Shown here one piece after another: positions 1 to 9,810 of a DNA stretch of 64,000 nucleotides. A model generated the notes under the pieces. It saw only the letters and a list, made by a program, of their open reading frames with translations, searched no databases and had not been told where the DNA came from. The translations under genes and the position numbers were made by a program. The DNA comes from Actinomyces sp. oral taxon 171 str. F0337 (lineage in GTDB: Bacteria > Actinomycetota > Actinomycetes > Actinomycetales > Actinomycetaceae), in NCBI RefSeq assembly GCF_005696555.1, contig NZ_CP040005.1:2232001-2296000 (forward strand). The letters run 5' to 3'. The first letter of the stretch is position 1; each line of letters opens with the position of its first letter.

Positions 1-34
1 CCACGCCGACGGCGATCATGAGCCAGTCGGTCAT
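1..34 (-). CDS. 5' end of a leftward gene, possibly a CNNM/hemolysin-type membrane protein (partial)
   Basis: Reading leftward, an ATG at 34 opens a frame encoding MTDWLMIAVGV before the window edge. A strong Shine-Dalgarno (ggggagga) sits about 7 bases upstream, so a real start is likely. The hydrophobic beginning suits an integral membrane protein. Its divergent position next to kgd recalls the CorC/HlyC-CNNM family in related actinobacteria, but eleven residues cannot establish this. The rest of the gene lies outside the window. Confidence 0.5.
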   Translation of the reverse strand, partial: MTDWLMIAVGV

Positions 35-396
35 GCGAGATCCTCCCCCACGTGGAGTGCGACGTGGGCGCCGGAGGAGGACGAGTCGGGGTGAGGGTGG
101 TCAGAGGCGGGCGAGGAGGCGCGGTGCGTGCGGGTGCGGCGCCTGCGGGCCCGACGGAAAGCCGATCGCATAGTGACCGAACGGTACCACCGCGGCCTTC
201 CTCCAGGACTGTCACAACCCGGGCACGAAGCGACATCACGGTCGAGACACGCGTGTGTCCTTGGTCCCGCATTTACTCGCTTGAGACACCCTTCGCCTTC
301 TAGGATGTCCGATGAATGCCGCCGTTCCTCCCCCGGGGTCCCGCTGAGGCTCCCAGTGCCGGAACGGGAGACTGACAAGCTCCGAGGAGACCCGAC
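35..396. other. Divergent intergenic region upstream of kgd
   Basis: This 362-base stretch separates the leftward gene from kgd and I see no long gene in it. A candidate -10 (TAGGAT, 301-306) lies five bases before an ATG at 312. That ATG opens a 12-codon frame (312-347) encoding MNAAVPPPGSR and ending in TGA, a possible leader peptide. The kgd ribosome binding site (gaggaga) lies at 384-390. Confidence 0.4.
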
Positions 397-3300
397 GTGC
401 CCACGCAGGACCAGACCAGCCCAGGCTTCGGCGCCAACGAGTGGATGGTGGAGGAGATGCGGGCCGCCTGGTCAGCGGATCCCTCCTCCGTGAGCCCCCA
501 GTGGCGAGAGCTCTTCGAGACCGATCCGAGCGCCGGCCTGCACCGGTCAAGTAACCCTTCGAATGGCTTCGCGTCGGCGGCTGCCGGTGGTCCGCGCCGG
601 GCCACCATCACGCCTCAGGTCGCCTCCCCCCTGCGTCACTCCTCCGCCGTCCAGGACGTCACGCGCTCAGACCTTCCGCCGGCCCCGCCGTCGGACACCG
701 CTCCCCCGACCTCGCCTTACGCCCAGCGTCTGGCCGCCCACCCCGCGCACGACCTGGAGGGCGACGGCTGCGAGGAGAGATCCGTCCGGCTCAAGGGGGC
801 GGCGGCCCGCACCGCCAAGAACATGGACGACTCCCTGTCCATGCCCACGGCCACCTCCGCCCGGGCCGTGCCCGCCAAGGTCCTCATCGAGAACCGTGCC
901 GTCATCAACAGCCACCTGGCCCGCACTCGCGGCGGCAAGGTCTCCTTCACCCACCTCATCGGCTGGGCGGTGGTCGAGTCGCTGGCCGAGATGCCCTCGA
1001 TGAACGTCGCCTACGGAGTCGACGAGGCCGGCAAGCCGGTCCTGCACGAGCCCGCCCACGTGGCCTTCGGCCTGGCCATCGACGTGCCCGGCGCTGACGG
1101 GCAGCGCCGACTGCTGGTGCCCTCCATCAAGCAGGCCGACCTCATGGACCTGTCCCAGTTCGTTGAGGCCTACGAGGCCATCGTGGCCAAGGCCCGCGAC
1201 AACAAGCTGGACCTCGACGACTTCCGCGGCACCACCGTGACCCTGACCAACCCCGGCATGATCGGCACCCTGCACTCGGTGCCTCGCCTCATGCCCGGCC
1301 AGGGACTCATCGTGGGGGTCGGCAGCATGGACTACCCGGCCGCCTTCGCCGGTGCGAGCCCCGACACGCTGGCCCGCCAGGCCATCGGCAAGGTCGTCAC
1401 CCTGACCTCCACCTACGACCACCGCGTCATCCAGGGCGCCGCCTCGGGCGATTTCCTGCGCCTGGTGGAACGCAAGCTCCTGGGACTGGACGGCTTCTGG
1501 AACCGGGCCTTCGAGTCCCTGCGCATCCCCCTCGAGCCGGTCGCGTGGATGCGTGACACCACCTACGACCCCGAGCTGGAGACCGGCAAGCCGGCGCGCG
1601 TGGCCGAGCTCATCCACGCCTACCGTCAGCGCGGACACCTGGCCGCCGACAACGACCCGCTCACCTACCGCCTGCGCCGCCACCCCGACCTGGACATCAC
1701 CTCCTACGGGCTGAGCCTGTGGGACCTGGACCGCTCCTTCCCCACCCGGGGGCTGGGCGGGCGCGATCGGGCCACCCTGCGCGAGATCCTCAAGATGCTG
1801 CGCGACGCCTACTGCCGCACCGTGGGCGTGGAGTACATGCACATCCAGGACCCGGCCCAGCGAGCCTGGTGGCAGGAGCGCCTCGAGCGGGACTGGGAGA
1901 ACATCGGCGATGAGGAGCGCCGTCGGATCCTCACCAAGCTGGAGCAGGCCGAGGCCTTCGAGACCTTCCTGCAGACCAAGTACGTGGGCCAGAAGCGCTT
2001 CAGCCTCGAGGGAGGGGAGTCCCTCATCGTGGCCCTGGACCGCCTGCTCGACGCCGCAGCCCACGACGGCCTCGACGAGGTCGTCATCGGCATGGCCCAC
2101 CGCGGCCGCCTCAACGTGCTCACCAACATCGCCGGCAAGTCCTACGCCCAGGTCTTCGACGAGTTCGAGGGCAACGGCGTCATCGAGGGCGCCGGCACCG
2201 GGGACGTCAAGTACCACCTGGGCACCGTGGGCGTCTTCTCCGGGACCGACGGCGTGTCCACCCGCGTCTCCCTGGCCGCCAACCCCTCCCACCTGGAGAC
2301 GGTCGACGGCGTCGTCGAGGGCATCGTGCGCGCCAAGCAGGACCGCATCGGCCTGGGCGAGAAGGGCTACACGGTCATGCCGGTCCTCGTCCACGGTGAC
2401 GCCGCCTTCGCCGGCCAGGGCGTGGTCTACGAGACCCTCAACATGAGCCAGCTGCCCGCCTACCGCACCGGCGGCACCGTCCACATCGTCGTCAACAACC
2501 AGATCGGCTTCACCACCGGCTCGGCCTCGGCCCGTTCCACCATCTACGCCACCGACCTGGCCAAGGGCCTGCAGGTGCCGATCTTCCACGTCAACGCCGA
2601 CGACCCCGAGACGGTGGCCCGTACCGCACGCCACGCCTACGAGTACCGGCGCACCTTCCACAAGGACGTCATCATCGACCTCATCTGCTACCGGCGCCGC
2701 GGGCACAACGAGGGGGACGACCCCTCGATGACCCAGCCGCTCATGTACCGGCTCATCGACTCCCTGGACTCCACCCGAGGGGTCTACACCTCCGCTCTCG
2801 TGGGGCGCGGCGACGTCACCCCGCAGGAGGCCCAGGAGATCGCCAAGAGCTACCAGGACGAGCTGGAGAGGATCTTCACCGAGGCCCGCCTCCAGGTCAC
2901 CGGGGGCAAGGTCTCCGATACCGACGCCGAGACGACCAACACCTCCGCACAGGACCTGTCGGACCCCACGAAGGTGGGCGTGCCCCTGTCCTCCCTGGAG
3001 ATCCCCTACTCCCAGCAGGCGGGCATCGGCATGATGCTCGGCTGGACCTCGGCCGTGCCGCGCGATGTCGTCGAGCGCATCGGGGACGCCCAGGTCTCCT
3101 GGCCCGAGTCCTTCACCGTCCACCCCAAGCTCCAGGCCATGCTCTCCAAGCGCCGCGAGGCCACACGCGAGGGCGGTATCGACTGGGGGCTCGGAGAGCT
3201 CATCGCCCTGGGGAGCCTGCTCATGGAGGGCGTGCCGATCCGCCTGGTCGGCGAGGACGCCCGCCGCGCCACCTTCGCCCAGCGTCACGCCGTCCTGCAC

Positions 3301-4221
3301 GACCACACCTCCGGTCAGGAGTGGACGCCCCTGAACTTCCTCACGCCGGACCAGGCGCCCCTGGAGATCTACGACTCGCTGCTCAGCGAGTACGCCGCCC
3401 TGGCCTTCGAGTACGGCTACTCGGTGGAGCGGCCCGAGGGGCTGACCATGTGGGAGGCCCAGTTCGGCGACTTCGCCAACGGCGCCCAGTCCGTCATCGA
3501 CGAGTACGTCACCTCCGCCGCCCAGAAGTGGGGGCAGCGCTCCGGCCTGGTCATGCTGCTCCCCCACGGCCAGGAGGGGCAGGGACCGGACCACTCCTCA
3601 GCCCGTATCGAGCGCTACCTGCAGATGTGCGCCCAGGACAACATGCTGGTGGCCCAGCCCTCCACGCCCGCCAGCTATTTCCACCTGCTGCGCGAGCACA
3701 CCTACCGCCGCCCACGCCGTCCTCTCATCGTCTTCACCCCCAAGCAGCTGCTGCGTCTGAAGGCCGCCTGCTCACCGGTGGAGGACTTCACCTCCGGCAC
3801 CTTCCAGCCGGTCATCGGGGAGACCGACGACGCCGTCCTAGCCGCGGCGCAGAAGCAGAACGTGGACCGGGTGCTGCTGTGCTCGGGGCGCGTCTACTAC
3901 GACCTGCTGGCCCACCGGACCAAGATCGGGGACACGGGCACGGCCATCGTCCGCCTCGAGCAGCTCTACCCGCTAGATGCCTCTGCCATCGCCGAGGCGC
4001 TGGCTCCCTTCAGCGGGGCCGAGCTCGTGTGGGTTCAGGATGAGCCCGCCAACCAGGGCATGTGGCCCTACCTGGCGCTCAACCTGCCGACCGACCTGAC
4101 CGGCGGTGTCCTGCCCACGCTGGTCTCCCGGCCCGAGGCCGCCGCCCCGGCGGTGGGCACCGCCGGCCTTCACCGCGCCCAGCAGGAGGAGATCATCCAC
4201 CAGGCCTTCACCCGGGACTGA
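397..4221 (+). CDS. kgd: Multifunctional 2-oxoglutarate metabolism enzyme KgD (2-oxoglutarate dehydrogenase E1 with fused succinyltransferase domain)
   Basis: This 1274-residue protein has the actinobacterial KgD architecture. A short N-terminal segment (WMVEEMRAAW, as in SucA N-termini) is followed by a Pro/Ala-rich linker. Next comes an E2-type acyltransferase domain at about residues 130-370 (catalytic TYDHRVIQGA near 350), then a thiamine-diphosphate E1 domain to the C-terminus (GMAHRGRLNVL, NPSHLETVDGV, NNQIGFTT, RRGHNEGDDPS). In characterised KgD this assembles with lipoylated E2 and E3 and converts 2-oxoglutarate to succinyl-CoA or succinate semialdehyde in the TCA cycle. The start is GTG 397, chosen for the Shine-Dalgarno gaggaga six bases upstream. 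No lipoyl domain is visible, as expected. Length is normal. It is a stand-alone gene. Confidence 0.95.
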   Translation: MPTQDQTSPGFGANEWMVEEMRAAWSADPSSVSPQWRELFETDPSAGLHRSSNPSNGFASAAAGGPRRATITPQVASPLRHSSAVQDVTRSDLPPAPPSDTAPPTSPYAQRLAAHPAHDLEGDGCEERSVRLKGAAARTAKNMDDSLSMPTATSARAVPAKVLIENRAVINSHLARTRGGKVSFTHLIGWAVVESLAEMPSMNVAYGVDEAGKPVLHEPAHVAFGLAIDVPGADGQRRLLVPSIKQADLMDLSQFVEAYEAIVAKARDNKLDLDDFRGTTVTLTNPGMIGTLHSVPRLMPGQGLIVGVGSMDYPAAFAGASPDTLARQAIGKVVTLTSTYDHRVIQGAASGDFLRLVERKLLGLDGFWNRAFESLRIPLEPVAWMRDTTYDPELETGKPARVAELIHAYRQRGHLAADNDPLTYRLRRHPDLDITSYGLSLWDLDRSFPTRGLGGRDRATLREILKMLRDAYCRTVGVEYMHIQDPAQRAWWQERLERDWENIGDEERRRILTKLEQAEAFETFLQTKYVGQKRFSLEGGESLIVALDRLLDAAAHDGLDEVVIGMAHRGRLNVLTNIAGKSYAQVFDEFEGNGVIEGAGTGDVKYHLGTVGVFSGTDGVSTRVSLAANPSHLETVDGVVEGIVRAKQDRIGLGEKGYTVMPVLVHGDAAFAGQGVVYETLNMSQLPAYRTGGTVHIVVNNQIGFTTGSASARSTIYATDLAKGLQVPIFHVNADDPETVARTARHAYEYRRTFHKDVIIDLICYRRRGHNEGDDPSMTQPLMYRLIDSLDSTRGVYTSALVGRGDVTPQEAQEIAKSYQDELERIFTEARLQVTGGKVSDTDAETTNTSAQDLSDPTKVGVPLSSLEIPYSQQAGIGMMLGWTSAVPRDVVERIGDAQVSWPESFTVHPKLQAMLSKRREATREGGIDWGLGELIALGSLLMEGVPIRLVGEDARRATFAQRHAVLHDHTSGQEWTPLNFLTPDQAPLEIYDSLLSEYAALAFEYGYSVERPEGLTMWEAQFGDFANGAQSVIDEYVTSAAQKWGQRSGLVMLLPHGQEGQGPDHSSARIERYLQMCAQDNMLVAQPSTPASYFHLLREHTYRRPRRPLIVFTPKQLLRLKAACSPVEDFTSGTFQPVIGETDDAVLAAAQKQNVDRVLLCSGRVYYDLLAHRTKIGDTGTAIVRLEQLYPLDASAIAEALAPFSGAELVWVQDEPANQGMWPYLALNLPTDLTGGVLPTLVSRPEAAAPAVGTAGLHRAQQEEIIHQAFTRD

Positions 4222-4353
4222 GACCAGGCCGGTCATCACCGATCCGTCCCCGGTCAGCCCCATCGAAATGCCGTCAGCCTCCCCCGTTACGACGCAAGGT
4301 CACGATAATGTCAAGGCAGCATGAGGAATCATGAGGCATGAGGAGGCGCTGTC

Positions 4354-4947
4354 ATGCGTGAGACGAGGCTGAGCTTCATCGGCGACGAGCTGGTGGCCGG
4401 TCATGGTGACGGGCGCGCTCTGGGATGGACGGGCCGGGTCATGGCCCGTACGCCCCGGGACGCCGACATCCTGTGGACCTCACTGGCGGTTCCCGGTGAG
4501 ACGACCGCCCAGATGTCCGACCGCTGGGGGCCCGAGGTGGCACGGCGCTCCACGCACACCGGCATCAACCGGCTCGTCGTGGGACTGGGAGTGGCCGACG
4601 TGATCGCCGGCATATCATACGCCCGCTCACGCCTGGCCCTGGCCAACATCCTCGACACTGCCGCCTCCGACCACCGCGAGTGCTTCGTCGTCGGGCCCCC
4701 TCCCCTGCCGGAGGCCGATCCCGACGCCACCGCCCAGCTGTCCCAGGCCGCCGAGGAGGTGTGCCTGCGCCGCAATGTGCCCTACGTGGACGCCTTCGAG
4801 CCGCTGCGCAACCACGAGCAGTGGACGGCCGACGTGGCTGCCGCCGGCGGCACGCACCCGGGCCAGGCCGGATACGGTCTGCTGGCCTGGCTGGTGCTGC
4901 ACCGCGGCTGGTACGAGTGGCTCGGCGTCGAGCGCCCCGAGTCCTGA
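4354..4947 (+). CDS. SGNH/GDSL-hydrolase-fold protein lacking the usual catalytic residues
   Basis: This 197-residue protein has an SGNH-hydrolase outline. Block I reads FIGDELVAG where GDSL enzymes have GDS, so the nucleophilic serine is Glu. Block III reads GLGVADV where G-N-D is usual, so the oxyanion Asn is Ala. Block V reads GGTHPGQAGY, keeping His but with Gly in place of Asp. Ser, Asn and Asp are therefore absent while the fold signature remains. No signal peptide is present, so it is probably cytoplasmic. The start at ATG 4354 follows gaggagg. It is transcribed alone, 132 bases after kgd, and ends at a strong bidirectional terminator. A pseudo-enzyme or a different chemistry is inferred. 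Confidence 0.7.
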   Translation: MRETRLSFIGDELVAGHGDGRALGWTGRVMARTPRDADILWTSLAVPGETTAQMSDRWGPEVARRSTHTGINRLVVGLGVADVIAGISYARSRLALANILDTAASDHRECFVVGPPPLPEADPDATAQLSQAAEEVCLRRNVPYVDAFEPLRNHEQWTADVAAAGGTHPGQAGYGLLAWLVLHRGWYEWLGVERPES

Positions 4948-4970
4948 GACCCGACGGCCCCGGTTACGTC

Positions 4971-5007
4971 ACGTCGGCCGGTCACCGCTGCGGTGACCGG
5001 CCGACGT
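4971..5007. terminator. Bidirectional intrinsic terminator between the SGNH gene and bL37
   Basis: A perfect 16-bp stem (4971-4986 pairing with 4992-5007) encloses a five-base loop, gctgc. It lies between two convergent genes and can serve both. There is no clear U-tract on the plus side (ctgctatatc follows). Confidence 0.8.
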
Positions 5008-5048
5008 CTGCTATATCTCAGGGCGTTGCGCTCAGCGCGCCACCCGGC

Positions 5049-5123
5049 TCAGGCGTTGGGACGCTTGCCGTGGTTGGCGCTGGACTTGGCGCGTGCACGA
5101 CGCTTACGACCGCGCTTGCTCAT
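5049..5123 (-). CDS. 50S ribosomal protein bL37 (AURKAIP1/COX24-type mini protein)
   Basis: This 24-residue, Arg/Lys-rich protein starts MSKRGRKRRARAK and ends ANHGKRPNA. It matches the tiny actinobacterial protein recognised in mycobacterial ribosome structures as bL37, which binds rRNA in the large subunit. ATG 5123 is preceded by the Shine-Dalgarno gaggagg at good spacing. It lies downstream of sigH-rsrA on the same strand, the usual actinobacterial arrangement, and ends at the terminator at 4971-5007. It is too short for default gene callers. Confidence 0.9.
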   Translation of the reverse strand: MSKRGRKRRARAKSSANHGKRPNA

Positions 5124-5295
5124 CACTGCCTCCTCGTGTCTTGACTCGCCCCACGAGGGGGCACGGAACGCCGCCAATTCTCGCACACGGCAACGCGCCC
5201 CGGCCAGTCTCGCACCGCCGACCAGCCGGTGAAGGAGACCACACGTCACTGCTGGCGACGACGACACGGAGCCGGGATGGCCCGGGGCCGCCCCC

Positions 5296-5739
5296 TCAGT
5301 CGCGCTCGAAGCGGACGGTCCGGGAGGACTCGACCCTGGACTCCACGATGCGCACCACCTGTCCGGAGGCGGAGGCCCGAGTCCGGGTCGTGGTCGACGT
5401 CGTCGTCACGCTCACCGCGGTGGCGCGCAGGGCCGACAGGCGCCCAAGGACCCGGGCGCGCAGCTCGGGAGGGGCCTGCTCGGCGCACCGCGAGCGCAGG
5501 ATCTCACGCAGGTGGGTCTCGGCGTCGGCGATGCGCGAGCAGTGCGAGCAGGTGGCCACGTGCTGGGCGAGGCGCTCGGCGAGGTCGGCGGTGCACTCGC
5601 GGTCGAGGAAGGCCTCCAGGTGGGCGCGGGCCTCGGCGCAGGAGCAGTCCTGGGAGCCGTCCGTAGTCTTAAGGGTCTTGGGGTTCTTGGCGGGCTCAGC
5701 GTTGTCGCTGCTGGTTCCCGGTTTCATGCGGTCTGTCAT
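5296..5739 (-). CDS. rsrA: Zinc-binding mycothiol-system anti-sigma factor RsrA/RshA
   Basis: This 147-residue protein has the ZAS signature of disulfide-stress anti-sigma factors: an N-terminal Cys in [10 protein letters not shown], then HVATCSHC, giving the HxxxCxxC zinc and redox-switch cluster. RsrA-family proteins bind SigR/SigH in the reduced state and release it when the thiols oxidise. The C-terminal third (Thr/Arg/Ser-rich) is less conserved. The start ATG at 5739 overlaps the sigH stop codon in an ATGA arrangement, implying translational coupling and near-equimolar production of sigma and anti-sigma. Confidence 0.92.
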   Translation of the reverse strand: MTDRMKPGTSSDNAEPAKNPKTLKTTDGSQDCSCAEARAHLEAFLDRECTADLAERLAQHVATCSHCSRIADAETHLREILRSRCAEQAPPELRARVLGRLSALRATAVSVTTTSTTTRTRASASGQVVRIVESRVESSRTVRFERD

Positions 5740-6404
5740 TTCTCCTCCTCCCCGTACCCGTACTCGCGGGCGTAGTCGGCCAGCAGCTCGCGCAGCTGGC
5801 GGCGCCCTCGGTGCAGCCGGGACATGACGGTCCCGATGGGCGTGTCCATGATCTCGGCGATCTCCTTGTAGGAGAAGCCCTCCACGTCCGCCAGGTAGAC
5901 GGCCAGGCGACGGTCCTCGGTGAGCTGACCCAGGGCGTCCTTGATGTCGGAGTCCGGCAGGGCGTCCAGGGCGAGGTTCTCCGCGCTGGGCAGCCCCACC
6001 GAGTCGTGGGAGGCGGCCCGGTGCAGCTGCCAGTCCTCGACCGTCTCCGCGTCGGACTGGAGCGGCTCGCGCTGCTTCTTGCGGTAGGAGTTGATGAAGG
6101 TGTTGGTCAGGATCCGGTAGAGCCAGGCCTTGAGGTTGGTGCCGGGCCGGTACTGGTGGAAGGAGCCGAAGGCCTTGGCGTAGGCATCCTGCACGAGGTC
6201 CTCGGCATCGGCTCGGTTGCGGGTCATGCGTAGGGCGGCGCCGTAGAGCTGGTCCAGGTAGGGCAGGGCCTCGGCCTCGAAGCGGGCGGCGCGGGCGGCC
6301 TCGTCCTCACCTGCCGGCGCCCGGTCCAGACCGTGCGCAGCATCGCCCGGATCGATCACCTCGTCCAGGGCGATCTCATCTGTGTGGTCGTCGATGTCCG
6401 TCAT
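5736..6404 (-). CDS. sigH: ECF RNA polymerase sigma factor SigH/SigR
   Basis: This is a group-12-type ECF sigma factor for thiol-oxidative stress. Region 2 is visible in [19 protein letters not shown] and [20 protein letters not shown], and region 4 in [14 protein letters not shown] followed by [14 protein letters not shown]. From ATG 6404 ([10 protein letters not shown]) the protein is 222 residues, close to family length. The frame stays open upstream, with in-frame starts at 6467, 6489 and 6617, so a longer isoform is possible (see the promoter at 6627-6653). A -10-like TAGGCT (6413-6418) lies just upstream of ATG 6404. The gene overlaps rsrA by four bases and is probably autoregulated. 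Confidence 0.9.
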   Translation of the reverse strand: MTDIDDHTDEIALDEVIDPGDAAHGLDRAPAGEDEAARAARFEAEALPYLDQLYGAALRMTRNRADAEDLVQDAYAKAFGSFHQYRPGTNLKAWLYRILTNTFINSYRKKQREPLQSDAETVEDWQLHRAASHDSVGLPSAENLALDALPDSDIKDALGQLTEDRRLAVYLADVEGFSYKEIAEIMDTPIGTVMSRLHRGRRQLRELLADYAREYGYGEEEK

Positions 6405-6626
6405 CAACCATGAGCCTAACGTGCCCAGGGAGTCCTCGGCCTCACCTGCGCCGAGAAGCTCGGTCATCGTGGCGACTCGTCCCGGCATGCGGCGGTGCCG
6501 ACGGTGCCCGTCCTGGCGACCGGATCGCTCATGACGACCTCGTGGCCCGCCCGGCGGTGCGCCCCGTCGGCGTGCGGTCCGGCTCAACGACGGCACGGTC
6601 GGCTGCTGAGTGCTCATGTCCCGGCC

Positions 6627-6653
6627 AACACGATGACGCCCCGGATTCATTCC
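6627..6653 (-). promoter_or_regulatory. Candidate SigH/SigR-type autoregulatory promoter
   Basis: On the minus strand GGAAT (6653-6649) and GTT (6629-6627) are separated by 19 bases. This resembles the SigR consensus GGAAT-N18-GTT with one extra base. The predicted start point falls at or next to ATG 6617. That ATG is in frame with sigH and would add 71 residues to the N-terminus, making a leaderless long isoform. Confidence 0.5.
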
Positions 6654-6736
6654 CCGTCCGCGTTCAGCGAGGCACGCGCCACGTTCGAACGGCGATATTG
6701 CTGGCCCGAGCCGCCCACGTAGGCCAGGATGGGGGC

Positions 6737-7237
6737 ATGAACATTCTGCGATCCTTCGCCCGCCCCATGCTCGCTGCACCCTTCATCGTCGATGGGCTCG
6801 ACGCCCTGGTGCGTCCGTCGCGCCACGTGGAGAAGTTCGAGAAGGTCGCCCCCACGCTGGAGCGGGTCGGCCTGCCACCGGTGCTGGCCGCCGACGCCCG
6901 GCTGCTCACCCGCGCCTCGGGTGCCGCAAGCCTCGTGGCCGGACTGGGGCTGGCCGCCGGCCGAGCTCCCCGCACGAACGCCACCATCCTGGCCGCCCTC
7001 AACGTACCCCTCACCGTGGTCAACAACCCCGTGTGGACGGTGAAGGGGACGCAGGCCCGTAAGGAGGCCCTCTCCGGGCTGCTGCGCGGGGCCGCCCTGG
7101 GGGCCGGGCTCGCGCTGGCCGCCGTCGATCGTCAGGGCAGGCCGTCACTGGCCTGGCAGGTGCGCAACGCCCGCCAGCAGCGTGAGGCGATGCAGGCCGC
7201 CCAGCAGGCCGTCCAGCAGCGCCACGTGACCGCCTGA
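6737..7237 (+). CDS. DoxX-like small membrane protein
   Basis: This 166-residue protein begins [20 protein letters not shown] and has hydrophobic segments consistent with four short membrane helices, for example around residues 55-75 and 110-130, with a basic, Gln-rich tail. The sequence pattern is that of DoxX/DoxD-family proteins, which occur in oxidative-stress-linked membrane complexes in actinobacteria; the exact role here is unknown. ATG 6737 is preceded by a G-rich stretch (ggatggggg). A leaderless start from CAGGAT six bases upstream is also possible. It is divergent from sigH, so it may share stress control (inference). Confidence 0.75.
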   Translation: MNILRSFARPMLAAPFIVDGLDALVRPSRHVEKFEKVAPTLERVGLPPVLAADARLLTRASGAASLVAGLGLAAGRAPRTNATILAALNVPLTVVNNPVWTVKGTQARKEALSGLLRGAALGAGLALAAVDRQGRPSLAWQVRNARQQREAMQAAQQAVQQRHVTA

Positions 7238-7446
7238 GGCGCCGACGTCGGAACCCGTCGGCCCCTGGCCCGGGTCAGACGTCGGTTCACCGCCACCGTC
7301 TAGAACGCTCCGGTAGCTGTCACCTGGGTGTCACGGGCGGCGGCTACTCTCACCCCGGTCCGCTGCCGACCGGTCGCGGCGCCCTGACGCGCCCGCACCA
7401 CCTCATCACCACACGCAGACACGTCATCGACACGCAGGGAGCACTC

Positions 7447-9723
7447 ATGACCGTCCAGTCCGCCCAGCCGGCTCAGGCAAGCCAGACGACCCAGTCGAAG
7501 CAGGCTGAGGAGCCCGACATCGTCTACACCTGGACCGACGAAGCCCCGATGTTGGCGACCCACTCCTTCCTGCCGGTCGTGCGCGGTTTCGCCCAGCGGG
7601 CGGGCGTGAGCGTCGGCACGGCGGACATCTCGTTGGCGGGACGCATCCTGGCATCCTTCTCCCTGGCCGACGACGACCTGGCCCGCCTGGGTGAGCTCAC
7701 CCAGTCCCCGGCGGCCACGATCATCAAGCTGCCCAACATCTCGGCCTCCCTGCCCCAGCTCAAGGCCGCCATCGCCGAGCTTCAGGCCCTGGGCCACGAG
7801 ATCCCCGACTACCCCGACTCCCCTGCCACGCCCGCCGAGCGGGAGGCGCGCGCCGCCTACGACGCCGTCAAGGGCAGCGCTGTCAACCCCGTCCTGCGTG
7901 AGGGCAACTCGGACCGGCGCGCCCCGGCGGCCGTCAAGGCCTACGCCCGCTCCCACCCGCACTCGATGGGGGCCTGGTCGCCCGAGTCGCGCACCCGCGT
8001 GGCCACGATGGGGACCGGGGACTTCCGGCGCAATGAGCGCAGCGTCGTCGTGCCCGAGGCCGGCACCCTGCAGATCCGGTTGCGCCCGTCCGACGGCGGC
8101 GATCCGATCGTCCTGCGGGAGTCGCTGCCGGTGACGGCCGGGGAGGTCGTGGACGCCACCTTCATGAGCGCCGCCGCCCTGGACGAGTTCCTCGCCCGAC
8201 AGGTGGCCGCCGCCAAGGATGAGGACCTGCTGCTGTCGGTGCACCTCAAGGCCACGATGATGAAGGTCTCCGACCCGATCATCTTCGGTCACGCGGTGCG
8301 CGCCGCCCTTCCGGGCGTCTTCTCCACCTACGGGCGGGTACTGGCCGAGGCGGGTCTGCGCCCCGAGGACGGGCTGGCCTCGATCCTGGCGGGCCTGGAC
8401 TCGCTGCCCCAGGGTGAGGAGATCCGCGCCGCCATCGAGGCCGAGCTCGCCGCCGGGCCCCGCCTGTCCATGGTGGACTCCGACCGCGGCATCACGAACC
8501 TGCACGTGCCCAGTGACGTCATCATCGATGCCTCCATGCCCGCCATGATCCGTGCCGGCGGCCACCTGTGGGGACCGGACGGCCAGACCGCGGACACGCT
8601 CGCCGTCATCCCGGACTCCTCCTACGCCGGGGTCTACCAGGCTGTCATCGAGGACTGCCGAGCCCACGGGGCCCTGGACCCGGCCACCATGGGCTCGGTG
8701 CCCAACGTGGGTCTCATGGCCCGCAAGGCCGAGGAGTACGGCAGCCACGACAAGACCTTCCTCATCCCGGCCGACGGCACCGTGGAGGTCGTCGCGGTCG
8801 AGGACGCGGGCGCCGAGCCCGGTGCGGTGCTGCTGTCCCACGAGGTGGCCGCCGGCGACATCTGGCGGGCCTGCACCACGCAGGACGCCCCCGTGCGCGA
8901 CTGGGTGCACCTGGCGGTCACGCGGGCCCGGGCCACCGGTGCCCCGGCCGTCTTCTGGCTGGACCCCGAGCGTGGCCACGACGCCGTCCTCATCGACCTG
9001 GTGCACCGTTACCTGGCAGGTGAGGACACCGAGGGCCTGGACATCCGCGTCCTGGACCCGGTGGCGGCCACGCGCCTGTCCCTGGAGCGCGCCCGCCGCG
9101 GCGAGGACACCATCTCGGTGACCGGCAACGTGCTGCGTGACTACAACACGGACCTCTTCCCCATCCTCGAGCTGGGCACGAGCGCCAAGATGCTCTCGGT
9201 GGTGCCGCTGATGAACGGCGGCGGCCTCTATGAGACCGGGGCCGGGGGCTCGGCCCCCAAGCACGTGCGCCAGCTGCTCGAGGAGGACTACCTGCGCTGG
9301 GACTCCCTGGGCGAGTTCCTGGCCCTGGCGGAGGCCTTCCACCACGTGGGCCAGGTCAGTGGCAACGAGCGCGCCGAGGTGCTGGCCGACGCCCTGGAGG
9401 CCGCCACGGCCCGGCTGCTGGAGGAGAACCGTTCCCCGGCACGCCGCCTGGGGCAGATCGACAACCGCGGCTCGCACGCCTGGCTGGCCCTGTACTGGGC
9501 CCGCGAGCTGGCCGCGCAGGAGACCAGTACCGAGCTCGCCGCCGTCTTCTCCCCGATCGCCCAGCAGCTCGAGGCCTTCAACGACACGATCCAGGCCGAG
9601 CTGCTGGCCGTCCAGGGCTCCCCGGTGGACATCGGCGGCTACTACCGCCCCGATAAGGCCCTGACCGACGCCGTCATGCGTCCCTCGACCACCCTCAATG
9701 CGGTCATCGAGGCGCTCCAGTAA
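7447..9723 (+). CDS. icd: NADP-dependent isocitrate dehydrogenase, monomeric type
   Basis: This 758-residue protein is full length for the monomeric (IDH-II) class of isocitrate dehydrogenase. Recognisable blocks include [47 protein letters not shown] and the C-terminal [15 protein letters not shown]. It oxidises isocitrate to 2-oxoglutarate with NADP+ in the TCA cycle, upstream of the KgD reaction encoded 6 kb away. The first ~20 residues are a Gln/Ala/Ser-rich extension. The start ATG 7447 follows cagggag at normal spacing. The gene is apparently monocistronic. Its stop codon forms part of the 8-bp repeat at the left edge of the AIPR insertion. Confidence 0.96.
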   Translation: MTVQSAQPAQASQTTQSKQAEEPDIVYTWTDEAPMLATHSFLPVVRGFAQRAGVSVGTADISLAGRILASFSLADDDLARLGELTQSPAATIIKLPNISASLPQLKAAIAELQALGHEIPDYPDSPATPAEREARAAYDAVKGSAVNPVLREGNSDRRAPAAVKAYARSHPHSMGAWSPESRTRVATMGTGDFRRNERSVVVPEAGTLQIRLRPSDGGDPIVLRESLPVTAGEVVDATFMSAAALDEFLARQVAAAKDEDLLLSVHLKATMMKVSDPIIFGHAVRAALPGVFSTYGRVLAEAGLRPEDGLASILAGLDSLPQGEEIRAAIEAELAAGPRLSMVDSDRGITNLHVPSDVIIDASMPAMIRAGGHLWGPDGQTADTLAVIPDSSYAGVYQAVIEDCRAHGALDPATMGSVPNVGLMARKAEEYGSHDKTFLIPADGTVEVVAVEDAGAEPGAVLLSHEVAAGDIWRACTTQDAPVRDWVHLAVTRARATGAPAVFWLDPERGHDAVLIDLVHRYLAGEDTEGLDIRVLDPVAATRLSLERARRGEDTISVTGNVLRDYNTDLFPILELGTSAKMLSVVPLMNGGGLYETGAGGSAPKHVRQLLEEDYLRWDSLGEFLALAEAFHHVGQVSGNERAEVLADALEAATARLLEENRSPARRLGQIDNRGSHAWLALYWARELAAQETSTELAAVFSPIAQQLEAFNDTIQAELLAVQGSPVDIGGYYRPDKALTDAVMRPSTTLNAVIEALQ

Positions 9724-9810
9724 ACTCACATAAAGTAAGGAGTACAAGAGCAACCCATATTCTAAGGATCAAAGAAATCAGCGAATCAGCACCTCGAAAG
9801 GAAATACAGC

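Noticed and set aside
667..3594. 975-codon open frame antisense to kgd
   Set aside because: High-GC third positions keep the opposite strand open. The translation is low-complexity Gly/Val/Asp/Leu-rich with no family motif and no ribosome site.
7241..7290. Hairpin-like sequence after the DoxX-like gene as a terminator
   Set aside because: The stem is interrupted by mismatches and there is no U-tract; evidence was too weak to list.
7300..9753. 817-codon antisense frame over icd
   Set aside because: Same GC shadow effect. It covers a clearly coding, motif-rich gene on the other strand.
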